Positions 38,594 to 45,846 of a DNA stretch of 45,846 nt are shown here, piece by piece (the stretch's first letter is position 1; every line of letters begins with the position of its first letter). The position numbers were made by a program, and so were the translations under genes. The stretch lies in the NCBI GenBank assembly GCA_016190145.1, contig JACPRD010000215.1, positions 1 to 45,846 on the forward strand. Reading direction: 5' to 3'. A model generated the notes under the pieces. That model had not been told where the DNA came from. It saw only the letters and a list, made by a program, of their open reading frames with translations, and did not search any database. The DNA comes from Planctomycetota bacterium. GTDB taxonomy: Bacteria; Planctomycetota; MHYJ01; WSZJ01.

Positions 38594-41518
38594 CTACTTC
38601 GGCCCCGCCCCGAACTTCCTGAGAAAATCCTCCGCCTCCCGCCGCTGCCACGACTCCGCAGGCCCCACCTCGACGATCCGCTCGTAGCACTTCCGCGCCG
38701 CGGGAAGATCCTTCAGGCCGAAATGCGCCAGCCCCTTCCAGAATAGCCCCGTCAGATCGTCCGGATTCTTCTCGAGGAGCCACGCCGCGTCCTCCAGTGC
38801 TTCCGTCCATTTCTCGAGGCGGGCGTGGAGTTCGAGGCGCAGGGTCCGAGGGGGGACGGAGGCGGGGGCGAGCGCGATCGCGGCGGTGGCGTCCCTGAGG
38901 GCCCAGTCGAGGGACTGGCGCGCCTTGAAGAGGTTGGCGCGGGCGAGCCGCAGGTCCGCGGAGTTCGGACAATTCTTCACCGCGAGGTCCGCGGCGGCCA
39001 GGGCCTCGTCGGGGCGGGAGAGACGGCCCAGGAGGTCGATGCGGGAAGCGTGCGCCGCTTCGTCGGCGGGCGTGGCGGCGACGAGGATTTCGAGGTCCAG
39101 CGCGGCGTCGGCGAGGCGGTCGAGGCGCTCGAGGGCGGCGGCGCGCGCGGCGCGGGCCGCGAAGCAGCGGTCGTCGAGCGCGAGGGCCGCGTCGAAGTCG
39201 CGCACGGCGCTTCCGTAGTCGCCTTTCCGCGCCTGCGCCCGGCCGCGGTGGTGGAACGCGGGGGCGAATTTCGGGCGGAGTGCGGCGGCGCGGTCGAGGT
39301 CGGCGACGGCGTCGGCGGGGCGCGCGTCGAGCGCGAGGAGCGCGCGTTCGAGGCGGGCGGGGACGAAATCCGGGTCGGCGGCGAGCGCGGCGTCGAGGTC
39401 GCGGCGCGCCTCCCCGGCCCTGCCGCCCCGGAGGAGGAGCACGGCGCGGGTCTGAAGCGCCGGCGCGAAGGCAGGATCGAGCTTGAGCGCCCGGTCCGCT
39501 GCTGAGAACGCCTCGGCGTCGCGGCCCGCGCGCGCGAGGGCCGCGGCGAGGCAGGCGAGCACGCGCGGCGTTTCAGGGCGCGCGGAGTCGGCGGTCGCGA
39601 ACGCGGCGGCGGCGGAGTCGCCCTGCAGGAGCGCACCGTGGAGCCAATGGCCGCGCCACCAGCCCGGGCCCTCCGCGCGCGCGGCTTCGCCGGCGAGCCG
39701 GAGCGCCGCGTCGCGGTCGCCGCGCAGAAGCGCGACCGCGGCCTCGGCGCAGGCGCGGTCGCCCGCGGGCAGGCCCGCCGCCGGGAGCGCGGCGCGCGCG
39801 AGCAGATCGCCGGCGTCGAGGGAAACGGCGGGGGGAAGGGGCTCGCTCGCGAGGCACAGGTCGGCGTCGCGGCCGCGCATGAGGAGGGACCAGCCGAGCG
39901 AGAACGTGGCGGAGGCGCGCGCGGGGTCGAACCGGAGCGCCTCGGACCAGGCGGCCTCGGCCTCGGGCGCGCGGCCGAGAACGTCGAGCGCTTCCCCGCG
40001 CAGCGCGTGCGCCTCGGCGCAGGCCGGGTCCGCGGCGAGGATCCGGTCGGCGAGCGCGAGGGCCGGCCCCGCCGCGGCGCGGCGCGCGGCGAGGGAGGAG
40101 GCGGCGCGGGCCGCGGGGAGGAGCGGGCGCAGTTCGGCGAGCAGGGGCGCGACGGAAGGCGGCGGGCCGGGCGCCGGCCCGGGATCCGCCTCGCCGGCCG
40201 CGGGCCGCTTGATTTCCGGCGCGCCGTCGTCCCCTGACGAGGACCCTCTTCCGATCGCGATCCCCGCCCCGAAGATTCCGGTGACGACGACGGCGGCGAT
40301 GAAGGAAGCGGCCATGATGGTGGCGGGGCGCGGCATGGGGATTCCCGCGGCGGCGGGCGATTTCGTGACGAAGGCGGAAACGAGCTCGCGCCCGTCGCGC
40401 GGGCGGCGCTCGGGATCGGCCTGGAGGCAGCGCTGGAGGAGCGCGTCGAGTTCGGGCGGGACGTTGGGGTTGACGGCGGACGGAGCGCGAAACACGTGGC
40501 CGCCGAGGGCCGCGAGCGCGGGGATGGTGTGCTCGGGGCAGGGCATCTCGCCGGTCAGCGCGAGGTACGCCACGACGCCGAACGAGAACACGTCCGCCGC
40601 CGGCCCCGCCGCGGCGCCCGTCGGCTCCGCCTGCTCCGGCGACATGAACTCCAGCGTTCCGATCAGCGAGCCCGTCACGGTCAGCGTCCCGAGCTTTTTC
40701 CCCGACACGTCGCGCGCCAGCCCGAAGTCCGTCAGGTACGCCCGCCCCGTGCCGTCGATCAGGATGTTCGAGGGCTTCACGTCGCGGTGCACAACCCCCT
40801 CCGCGTGGGCCGCCGCGAGCGCCGAAGCGATCCGGCCCAGCGCCGCGATCCGGGCCTCGAGCGGAAACGCCGTCGCGGCGCCCTCGGCGTAGATTTTTTC
40901 ATGAAGGGACACTCCCTCGATGTACTCCATCGCGATGAAATGGCGCCCCTCCTTGAACCCGACGTCGAGCACGCCGACGATCGCCGGGTGGCGCAGCTTC
41001 GCGGCGGACCGCGCCTCGCGCTTGAACCGCTCCACGGCCTCGGCGTCGAGCTCGTCGGACGTCGCCGAGAGCGTCTTGATCGCGACCGCGCGCTGCAGCC
41101 CCGTGTCCCAGGCCTCGTGGACGACGCCCATCCCGCCGCGCCCGATCTCGCGCCGGAGCAGATACCGGCCGAATTTCTTCGTGGGCGACGTCGGCGAGGG
41201 CGCGGGCGCGGCCTTCTTGGAAGCGGCGATCAGGGGTCCCGCGGGCCGCACGGCGCGGAGCGGCGCGCCACATCTGGGGCACGGAAGCGCGGAGGTGCCG
41301 GTATAGACGCGCCCGCACGGCACGCACGCGAACAGCTCGGGCTCCGCGGGCGCGGCCGCGGGCGCGGCCGCCGGCGCAGCGGGCTCCAGAAGCGAGAAGG
41401 TGGACTGCGGCTTCGGAGGCATCTGCCGCGCCCCCTCGGGCCGAAGCGTTCTCAGCTCGCGCGCCTGTGTGCCCGTGAGGAGGCCGCGGGCCTGGAGGGC
41501 GTCGATCCAGTCGGACAT
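38594..41518 (-). CDS. Membrane Ser/Thr protein kinase with zinc ribbon and C-terminal TPR-like repeats
   Basis: 974 residues. The N-terminus has a short helical domain and a zinc ribbon (C65, C68, C80, C83). The PknB-type kinase domain follows: GRGGMGVV (P-loop), K148 in VAIKTL, HRDVKPSN (244-251), DFG (264-266) and SPEQ. All catalytic residues are present, so it should be active. A membrane helix (about 412-434) separates it from a long extracytoplasmic region with several TPR-like helix pairs (for example ADRILAADPACAEAHALRGEALDVLG and AARAEALERLDRLADAALDLEIL). The ATG at 41518 has GGAGG upstream and a TATAAT at 41544-41549. TPR repeats probably bind protein partners. The convergent neighbour is the ESCRT-III-like gene at 37790; no direct link is shown. 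Confidence 0.92.
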   Translation of the reverse strand: MSDWIDALQARGLLTGTQARELRTLRPEGARQMPPKPQSTFSLLEPAAPAAAPAAAPAEPELFACVPCGRVYTGTSALPCPRCGAPLRAVRPAGPLIAASKKAAPAPSPTSPTKKFGRYLLRREIGRGGMGVVHEAWDTGLQRAVAIKTLSATSDELDAEAVERFKREARSAAKLRHPAIVGVLDVGFKEGRHFIAMEYIEGVSLHEKIYAEGAATAFPLEARIAALGRIASALAAAHAEGVVHRDVKPSNILIDGTGRAYLTDFGLARDVSGKKLGTLTVTGSLIGTLEFMSPEQAEPTGAAAGPAADVFSFGVVAYLALTGEMPCPEHTIPALAALGGHVFRAPSAVNPNVPPELDALLQRCLQADPERRPRDGRELVSAFVTKSPAAAGIPMPRPATIMAASFIAAVVVTGIFGAGIAIGRGSSSGDDGAPEIKRPAAGEADPGPAPGPPPSVAPLLAELRPLLPAARAASSLAARRAAAGPALALADRILAADPACAEAHALRGEALDVLGRAPEAEAAWSEALRFDPARASATFSLGWSLLMRGRDADLCLASEPLPPAVSLDAGDLLARAALPAAGLPAGDRACAEAAVALLRGDRDAALRLAGEAARAEGPGWWRGHWLHGALLQGDSAAAAFATADSARPETPRVLACLAAALARAGRDAEAFSAADRALKLDPAFAPALQTRAVLLLRGGRAGEARRDLDAALAADPDFVPARLERALLALDARPADAVADLDRAAALRPKFAPAFHHRGRAQARKGDYGSAVRDFDAALALDDRCFAARAARAAALERLDRLADAALDLEILVAATPADEAAHASRIDLLGRLSRPDEALAAADLAVKNCPNSADLRLARANLFKARQSLDWALRDATAAIALAPASVPPRTLRLELHARLEKWTEALEDAAWLLEKNPDDLTGLFWKGLAHFGLKDLPAARKCYERIVEVGPAESWQRREAEDFLRKFGAGPK

Positions 41519-41543
41519 GGTCCGCCTCCGAAAGTCCCGGTGG

Positions 41544-41549
41544 ATTATA
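41544..41549 (-). promoter_or_regulatory. Candidate -10 box (TATAAT) for the TPR-kinase gene
   Basis: On the minus strand CGCTATAATCCACC holds a perfect TATAAT 25 bp before the ATG at 41518, leaving about 18 bases of leader with GGAGG. No clear -35 box. The motif repeats the GCTATAAT word seen at 37753. Confidence 0.5.
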
Positions 41550-41587
41550 GCGAGGGAGGCGTGAGGGAGGGTGGGTGAGGCGGAAGG

Positions 41588-41622
41588 AGCCATAAGCCAT
41601 AAGCCAGAAGCTATAAGCGACG
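41588..41622. repeat. Heptamer array, AGCCATA family
   Basis: Five 7-bp units in register: AGCCATA, AGCCATA, AGCCAGA, AGCTATA, AGCGACG. It lies in the 236-bp gap between the two kinase genes, upstream of the TPR-kinase. No opposed arm of the same family is visible. The remaining sequence between this array and the next (41623-41711) shows nothing I can identify. Confidence 0.85.
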
Positions 41623-41711
41623 TGGACCGGAAGCCCGACCCCTGTCAGGTCGGCGGATCAACTCACAGGCTTGTCGCCCAGGACCTCTCGGTCTGCCGGT
41701 GGCTTTGCTCC

Positions 41712-41743
41712 GGCCACTGGCCACTGGTAACTGGCCACTGCCA
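41712..41743. repeat. Heptamer array, GGCCACT family
   Basis: Units GGCCACT, GGCCACT, GGTAACT, GGCCACT, then GCCACCC. Same family as the array at 3321-3383. It ends 11 bp before the 3' end of the WD40-kinase gene. Confidence 0.85.
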
Positions 41744-41754
41744 CCCCGATCGCC

Positions 41755-44700
41755 CTACTCCCCCCCACCGCCGACCTTCAGCAACTTCTGGAACCGGTCT
41801 TCCCCGCTTAGCGGAGCGAACAGCTCGTCCTTCTCGAACTCCGCGACCCACTCCGGTTCGAGGCTCGCCAGCCGCTCGAGCGCGTCCAGCGCTTCACTCA
41901 GCGCGGCCTTCCGGGCGTCGCCTTCCGGCTGCGCGGCGCCGCGGGCGGCGTGGGCGGCGGCGAGCCAGTACCAGGCGTCGGGGAAGACGGGGAGCAATTC
42001 GGCGGCGCGCTTTCCGTCGGCGACCGCCTCTTCAAAATTGCCCGCGCGAAGGGCTTTTCGCGCGGATTGCGCGAAGGCGGACGCGGAGGGGCGGGCGGCG
42101 CGGAGGGCCTCGGCGCGGGCTTTCTGTTCTTCGGGGGGGCCGACGCGCCAGCGGGCGGCTTCGGCGGGGGTGAGGTCGCGGGGGACGGCGGCGGAAGCGG
42201 CGGCGGCGATGTCGATGGGGACGTGGAGGATGCGGCCGTCGGCGAAGGCGAGGGCGACGGAGGAGGAGTCGGGGGCGAACTCGCAGGCGGCGACGGGGTG
42301 GCCGAGGTCGAAAGCGAGGTGCTCGGTGGCGGACTCGAGGAGGCAGACGCGGGCGGCGCCGGCGCCGCAGAGCGAGAACCAGCGGCCGTCGGGGGAGATG
42401 CGGGGCCAGATTTCCTCGATGCGCGGCCAGCGGAAAGAGGCGAGGGGGCGGGCGTCGGGAAGCGACCAGACGCGGGCGGAGGCGTCGGCGGCGGTGGTGA
42501 CGAGGCGGCGCCCGTCGGGGGAGAATTCGACGCCGAGGGTAAAACCGGTGTGGGCATGGAGGCGCGCGGCGGGTTCGCCGGACGCGGTGCGGTACAGGGT
42601 GACGTCCTGCGACGGCCCGTTGGCCGTGGCGATCCAGGCGCCGTCGGCGGAGACGGCGAGGGTACAGATTTTCTCGTCGAGCGCCTTGAACGTGGCCTGC
42701 AGGCGGCCCGTGCGGGTGGCCCAGACGCGGAGAGTGAGGTCGGCGTGGAGCGCGGCGGCCCAGGCGCCGTCGTGAGACAGGGCGGTCTTGACGACGTCGG
42801 GCCCGTCGCCTCCGAGCTCGACGCGCGGGCGGCCGTCGGCGGCGTCGAACAGAAACAGGCGGTTCTGCCCCCAGGGGCGGACGAGCAGGACGACGCCTGA
42901 GGGATCGAATCGCGCCTGGGCGTTTTCGAACGGGGGGAGGTTGAGGGAAGCGGCGGTCGTGCCGGTCAGGGTGTCGACGAATCTGAGCCCGCGCGCGCCC
43001 GACCCCGCGCCGCGGACCACCGCACGCCCCGCGCCCGGCCGGAGCGCCACGAGCTCGCTTCCCGGATCGCCCGCTTCCGCCGCGAGCACTCCGCCCGGCG
43101 TGACGTCCCACAGGATGGCGGTGTGATCGCGGGAAGCGGTGACGAGGCGGCGCGAGTCGGGGGTGAACGCGGCGGCCTGGATCTGGTACTCGTGGCCGCG
43201 GAGGCGGGCGACGCGCGCGCCGGTGGCGGCGTCGAGGAGGTCGGCGTCGGCCTGGTCGGCGCGTGCGACGAGGCGGCCGTCGGGCGAGAGGGCGGCGGGC
43301 CCGGCGGCGGGTGTGGCCGGAATGTGCGCGAGCGCGGCGCGGGAGGCGGCGTCCCAGACCTGAAGGCAGCCGTCGTGGCCCGCGGCGAGGAGGCGCCCGC
43401 CGGCGGCGGGCCAGGCGAGGGACTCGGGCGCGAAGTCGGCGGCGCCCGCGAACCGCGCGAGCTCGGCGCCGTCGCCGGCGTCGAGGACGCGGACGCGGCC
43501 GGCGCGCGTGATGACGGCGAGCGAGGCGCCGTCGGGCGAGAACGCCATCGCCGCGAGCGGCCCCTCCGGGTCGGCGAGGGAGGCGACTTCGGAGCCGCGG
43601 CTGTCCCACAGCCGCCCTCCGCCGCCGGCGCCGAGCGCCGCGACGTGCGCGCCGTCCGCGCTCGCGGCCAGCGCCGACGCCGGCTCGCCGGGCAGCCGCA
43701 GCTCGACCGGCGCCGCCCCCGAGAGCGCGCAGAACCGGATCGCCCCGTCGCGCCCACGCACGAGCACCGCCCGGTCCCCCGCGAATACAGCTTCCGCCGC
43801 CTCCTTCATCGAAAACGCCGTCGTGCCCGCGCCGACGTCCCACACGCGCGCGGTGCCGTCTTCGGAGAGCGTGAGCGCGAGCCCGCCGTCGCTCGACAGG
43901 GCGCACCGCGTCATCGCGCCCCGCGGGCTGTCGAGGCGCGCCACGGACCGGCCGGTGGCGGCGTCCCAGACGCGGACGGTGTGGTCGAGGGAAGCGGTGG
44001 CGATCCGGCGGCCGTCGGCGCTGACGGCCGCGTCGACGACGTAGGACTCGTGGCCGTAGAGGCGCCGCGTTTCGCGAAGGGCGAGGAGAGCCGCGAGGAG
44101 CGCGCCGTTCGACTCCGCACCGGGCGCGCGGCGCGCGGCTTCGAGCGCGAGGAGAAGCGCCCCCGCCGGGTTATCCGCGGCGAGCGGACCCGCGACGGCC
44201 GCGAGCCGGAGACCCTCCGCCCGCTCCAGCGCGCGGCGCGCCCCCTCGAGCGCCGCGAGTTTCTCGCCCTCCCGCGCCCGCGCGTCGGCCTCCGCCTCCT
44301 CCGCCGCCGCGAGCGCCAGCCGCGCCGCGACGGAATCTTCGGCTTCTTCGCGGGCCTCGTGAAGGGCCGCCGCGAGCGCCGCGAAGAGGATGAGGAACGA
44401 GCCTGCGACGGCGATCGCCACGGTGCGGTAGCGCGAAAGCAGCCGGCGCGCCTGCTCGCCCAGCGTGTACTCGTACACCGTCACGTCCCTCCCGTCCCGG
44501 TATGCCGTCACCTCCGCCGCCAGCCGCTTCGCCGAATCCAGCCGCCGCGACCGGTCCCGCTTCATCGCCCGCTCGACGATCGCCACCAGCTCCGCGGGCG
44601 CGCGCGGCTCGCGCTCGCGCACCGGCACGGGGTCGGACTTGAGCACCGCCGTGAGCACCGTCTGCGCGTCCGCCCCGTCGTACGGCACGCCGCCCGTCAG

Positions 44701-45837
44701 GATCTCGTAGAGGATCACGCCGAGCGAGTACACGTCGCTCCGCTCGTCCACCTCGTCCACGTTTCCCGCCGCCTGCTCGGGCGACATGTAGAGCGGCGTG
44801 CCCATGACCTGGCCGTCCATCGTGAGGGCGGAGTCGCTGGTGGAAGCGGAGACCGGGCGGGGCGGGCGGAATTTGTGGCGGGCGACCTTGCCGCGGTCGG
44901 GGTCCTCCTGCCCGCGCGCGTGCGCGAGGCCCCAGTCGAGCACGACCGTCTCGCCGAAGTCCCCCAGCATCACGTTCTGCGACTTGAGGTCCCGGTTCAC
45001 GACGCCGCGCGCGTGCGCGTACGCGATCGCCTGGCACGCCGCCGTGAACGCGTCCAGCAGCTTCAGGCGGCGCGCGAGTTTTTCGGCGGCGTCGATGGAA
45101 GTATCGGCCTGGATGCGCTGGATTTCCTCGGCGAGGGTGCGGCCTCGGACGAGTTTCATGGTGTAAAAGAGGGTGCCGTCGTCGCGCGCCCCAATCTCGT
45201 AAACCGGTACGACATTCGGATGTTCCAGCTGCCCCGTGATCCGCGCCTCGCGGAGAAAGCGCTCGCGCACCGCGTCCAGGCTCCGCGGATTCAGCGGCTC
45301 GCTTCCCCCCGGCGCCGGCTGCTCGTGCAGCAACTCCTTGATCGCCACTTCCCTTCCCAGCCGGTGGTCGATCGCGATCAGGATGCGCCCCGCGCCGCCG
45401 CGGGCGTGCTCCTTGAGGACGGTGTAGCGGCGGCCGTGGAGGAACGCGTCGACCACGGGGCGCGAGCCCGGCGGCTGCGTCTCTGCCAGGCGCGGGCCGG
45501 TCCCCCACAACCGCTCGCGCATGCCGCGCGGCAGCTCGAGCGCCGAGAGCGCTCGTTCCGCCGCGGCGGGATCGGCCGCGAGCTGCTGGGCCTCGCTCTC
45601 CAGCTCGGCGCGGGCGTCCTCCGAGAGCGCGAGGAGCGGCCCCTGAAGCAGGAGCGGCGCTTCCGCGATGGGCACGGTGTCGGCCGCGCGGATGTGGCGA
45701 AGGCTGTCGGCCCCCGGCGGCAGGTCGCCTCCCGGCACGGACGGTTCCTCGAACGCCGCGCGCACGGTGGATGAGGGCAGGAGTCCCCGGCGCGCGGCGA
45801 GGGCCAGGACGAGGAGGCGGAGCTGGGTGGGGGTCAT
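41755..45837 (-). CDS. Membrane Ser/Thr protein kinase with WD40-like repeats
   Basis: 1360 residues. The kinase domain (about 135-435) has a degenerate P-loop (HARGGAGRI), K167 in VAIKEL, the catalytic loop NRDLKSQN at 281-288 (His of HRD replaced by Asn), DWG for DFG at 301-303, and MSPEQAAGNVDEVDERSDVYSLG. The catalytic D283, K285 and N288 and the metal-binding D301 are kept, so it could still be active. The late VTAYRDGRDVTVYEYTLGEQARRLL is a Planctomycetes-type ending. A membrane helix (about 472-492) leads to a coiled-coil and then some 12-14 WD40-like blades (for example GHESYVVDAAVSADGRRIATASLDHTVRVWD), probably two propellers, followed by a helical C-terminus. ATG 45837 lies near the window edge without a visible ribosome site, so the true start may be further upstream. 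Confidence 0.9.
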   Translation of the reverse strand: MTPTQLRLLVLALAARRGLLPSSTVRAAFEEPSVPGGDLPPGADSLRHIRAADTVPIAEAPLLLQGPLLALSEDARAELESEAQQLAADPAAAERALSALELPRGMRERLWGTGPRLAETQPPGSRPVVDAFLHGRRYTVLKEHARGGAGRILIAIDHRLGREVAIKELLHEQPAPGGSEPLNPRSLDAVRERFLREARITGQLEHPNVVPVYEIGARDDGTLFYTMKLVRGRTLAEEIQRIQADTSIDAAEKLARRLKLLDAFTAACQAIAYAHARGVVNRDLKSQNVMLGDFGETVVLDWGLAHARGQEDPDRGKVARHKFRPPRPVSASTSDSALTMDGQVMGTPLYMSPEQAAGNVDEVDERSDVYSLGVILYEILTGGVPYDGADAQTVLTAVLKSDPVPVREREPRAPAELVAIVERAMKRDRSRRLDSAKRLAAEVTAYRDGRDVTVYEYTLGEQARRLLSRYRTVAIAVAGSFLILFAALAAALHEAREEAEDSVAARLALAAAEEAEADARAREGEKLAALEGARRALERAEGLRLAAVAGPLAADNPAGALLLALEAARRAPGAESNGALLAALLALRETRRLYGHESYVVDAAVSADGRRIATASLDHTVRVWDAATGRSVARLDSPRGAMTRCALSSDGGLALTLSEDGTARVWDVGAGTTAFSMKEAAEAVFAGDRAVLVRGRDGAIRFCALSGAAPVELRLPGEPASALAASADGAHVAALGAGGGGRLWDSRGSEVASLADPEGPLAAMAFSPDGASLAVITRAGRVRVLDAGDGAELARFAGAADFAPESLAWPAAGGRLLAAGHDGCLQVWDAASRAALAHIPATPAAGPAALSPDGRLVARADQADADLLDAATGARVARLRGHEYQIQAAAFTPDSRRLVTASRDHTAILWDVTPGGVLAAEAGDPGSELVALRPGAGRAVVRGAGSGARGLRFVDTLTGTTAASLNLPPFENAQARFDPSGVVLLVRPWGQNRLFLFDAADGRPRVELGGDGPDVVKTALSHDGAWAAALHADLTLRVWATRTGRLQATFKALDEKICTLAVSADGAWIATANGPSQDVTLYRTASGEPAARLHAHTGFTLGVEFSPDGRRLVTTAADASARVWSLPDARPLASFRWPRIEEIWPRISPDGRWFSLCGAGAARVCLLESATEHLAFDLGHPVAACEFAPDSSSVALAFADGRILHVPIDIAAAASAAVPRDLTPAEAARWRVGPPEEQKARAEALRAARPSASAFAQSARKALRAGNFEEAVADGKRAAELLPVFPDAWYWLAAAHAARGAAQPEGDARKAALSEALDALERLASLEPEWVAEFEKDELFAPLSGEDRFQKLLKVGGGGE

Positions 45838-45846
45838 GGGGAGGGA

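Overview
This is a gene-dense, very GC-rich bacterial window. I see no tRNA, rRNA, transposase, phage gene or CRISPR array. The gene content points to Planctomycetota or a close relative: two large membrane Ser/Thr kinases (one with TPR-like repeats, one with WD40-like repeats), DUF1570-type metallopeptidase-like proteins, several sigma-54 two-component pairs, and an Lgt with a GCFLNGCCYG signature. No marker gene is present, so that placement is an inference.

Layout. 1-3198: NtrC-type regulator (cut by the left edge) and its membrane sensor kinase. 3419-6737: LolD-like ABC ATPase and FtsX-like permease. 6941-9341: lipoprotein, small unknown protein and glycerol kinase in a tight operon. 9382-10285: a stand-alone four-helix-bundle (S23/IVP family) gene with its own AT-rich promoter, lying between heptamer arrays of opposite orientation. 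10314-16169: uracil phosphoribosyltransferase, a 1178-residue NtrY-like kinase, and a secreted esterase-fold protein without its nucleophile. 16315-19321: tRNA-binding OB-fold protein, M61 peptidase and Lgt. 19596-24064: IspH fused to a UbiA-like membrane domain, hybrid kinase-receiver, phosphoesterase. 24100-27950: two DUF1570-type paralogues, one lacking the metal motif, a tiny remnant of another copy, and a LigD-type phosphoesterase. 28021-30234: soluble histidine kinase and its sigma-54 regulator. 38594-45837: the two Ser/Thr kinases.

The most notable region is 30677-38386. It holds an SPFH-like/beta-propeller protein, a cross-brace zinc-finger protein, three related coiled-coil proteins, a four-TM membrane protein, an AAA ATPase with an N-terminal MIT-like domain and Vps4/CdvC-type motifs, and a fourth coiled-coil protein that looks strongly like ESCRT-III (Snf7/CHMP). 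Three of the four coiled-coil proteins share a C-terminal motif with MIM1-like spacing. I read this as a candidate bacterial ESCRT-III/Vps4-like membrane-remodelling system.

The second theme is the intergenic DNA. Most larger gaps hold arrays of degenerate 7-bp repeats, often as two inverted arms around a loop, in several sequence families. Two further near-identical REP-like elements have a 6-bp rhythm. They occur even between genes of the ESCRT-like cluster and have entered the coding ends of at least two genes. Their relation to the four-helix-bundle gene is worth testing.
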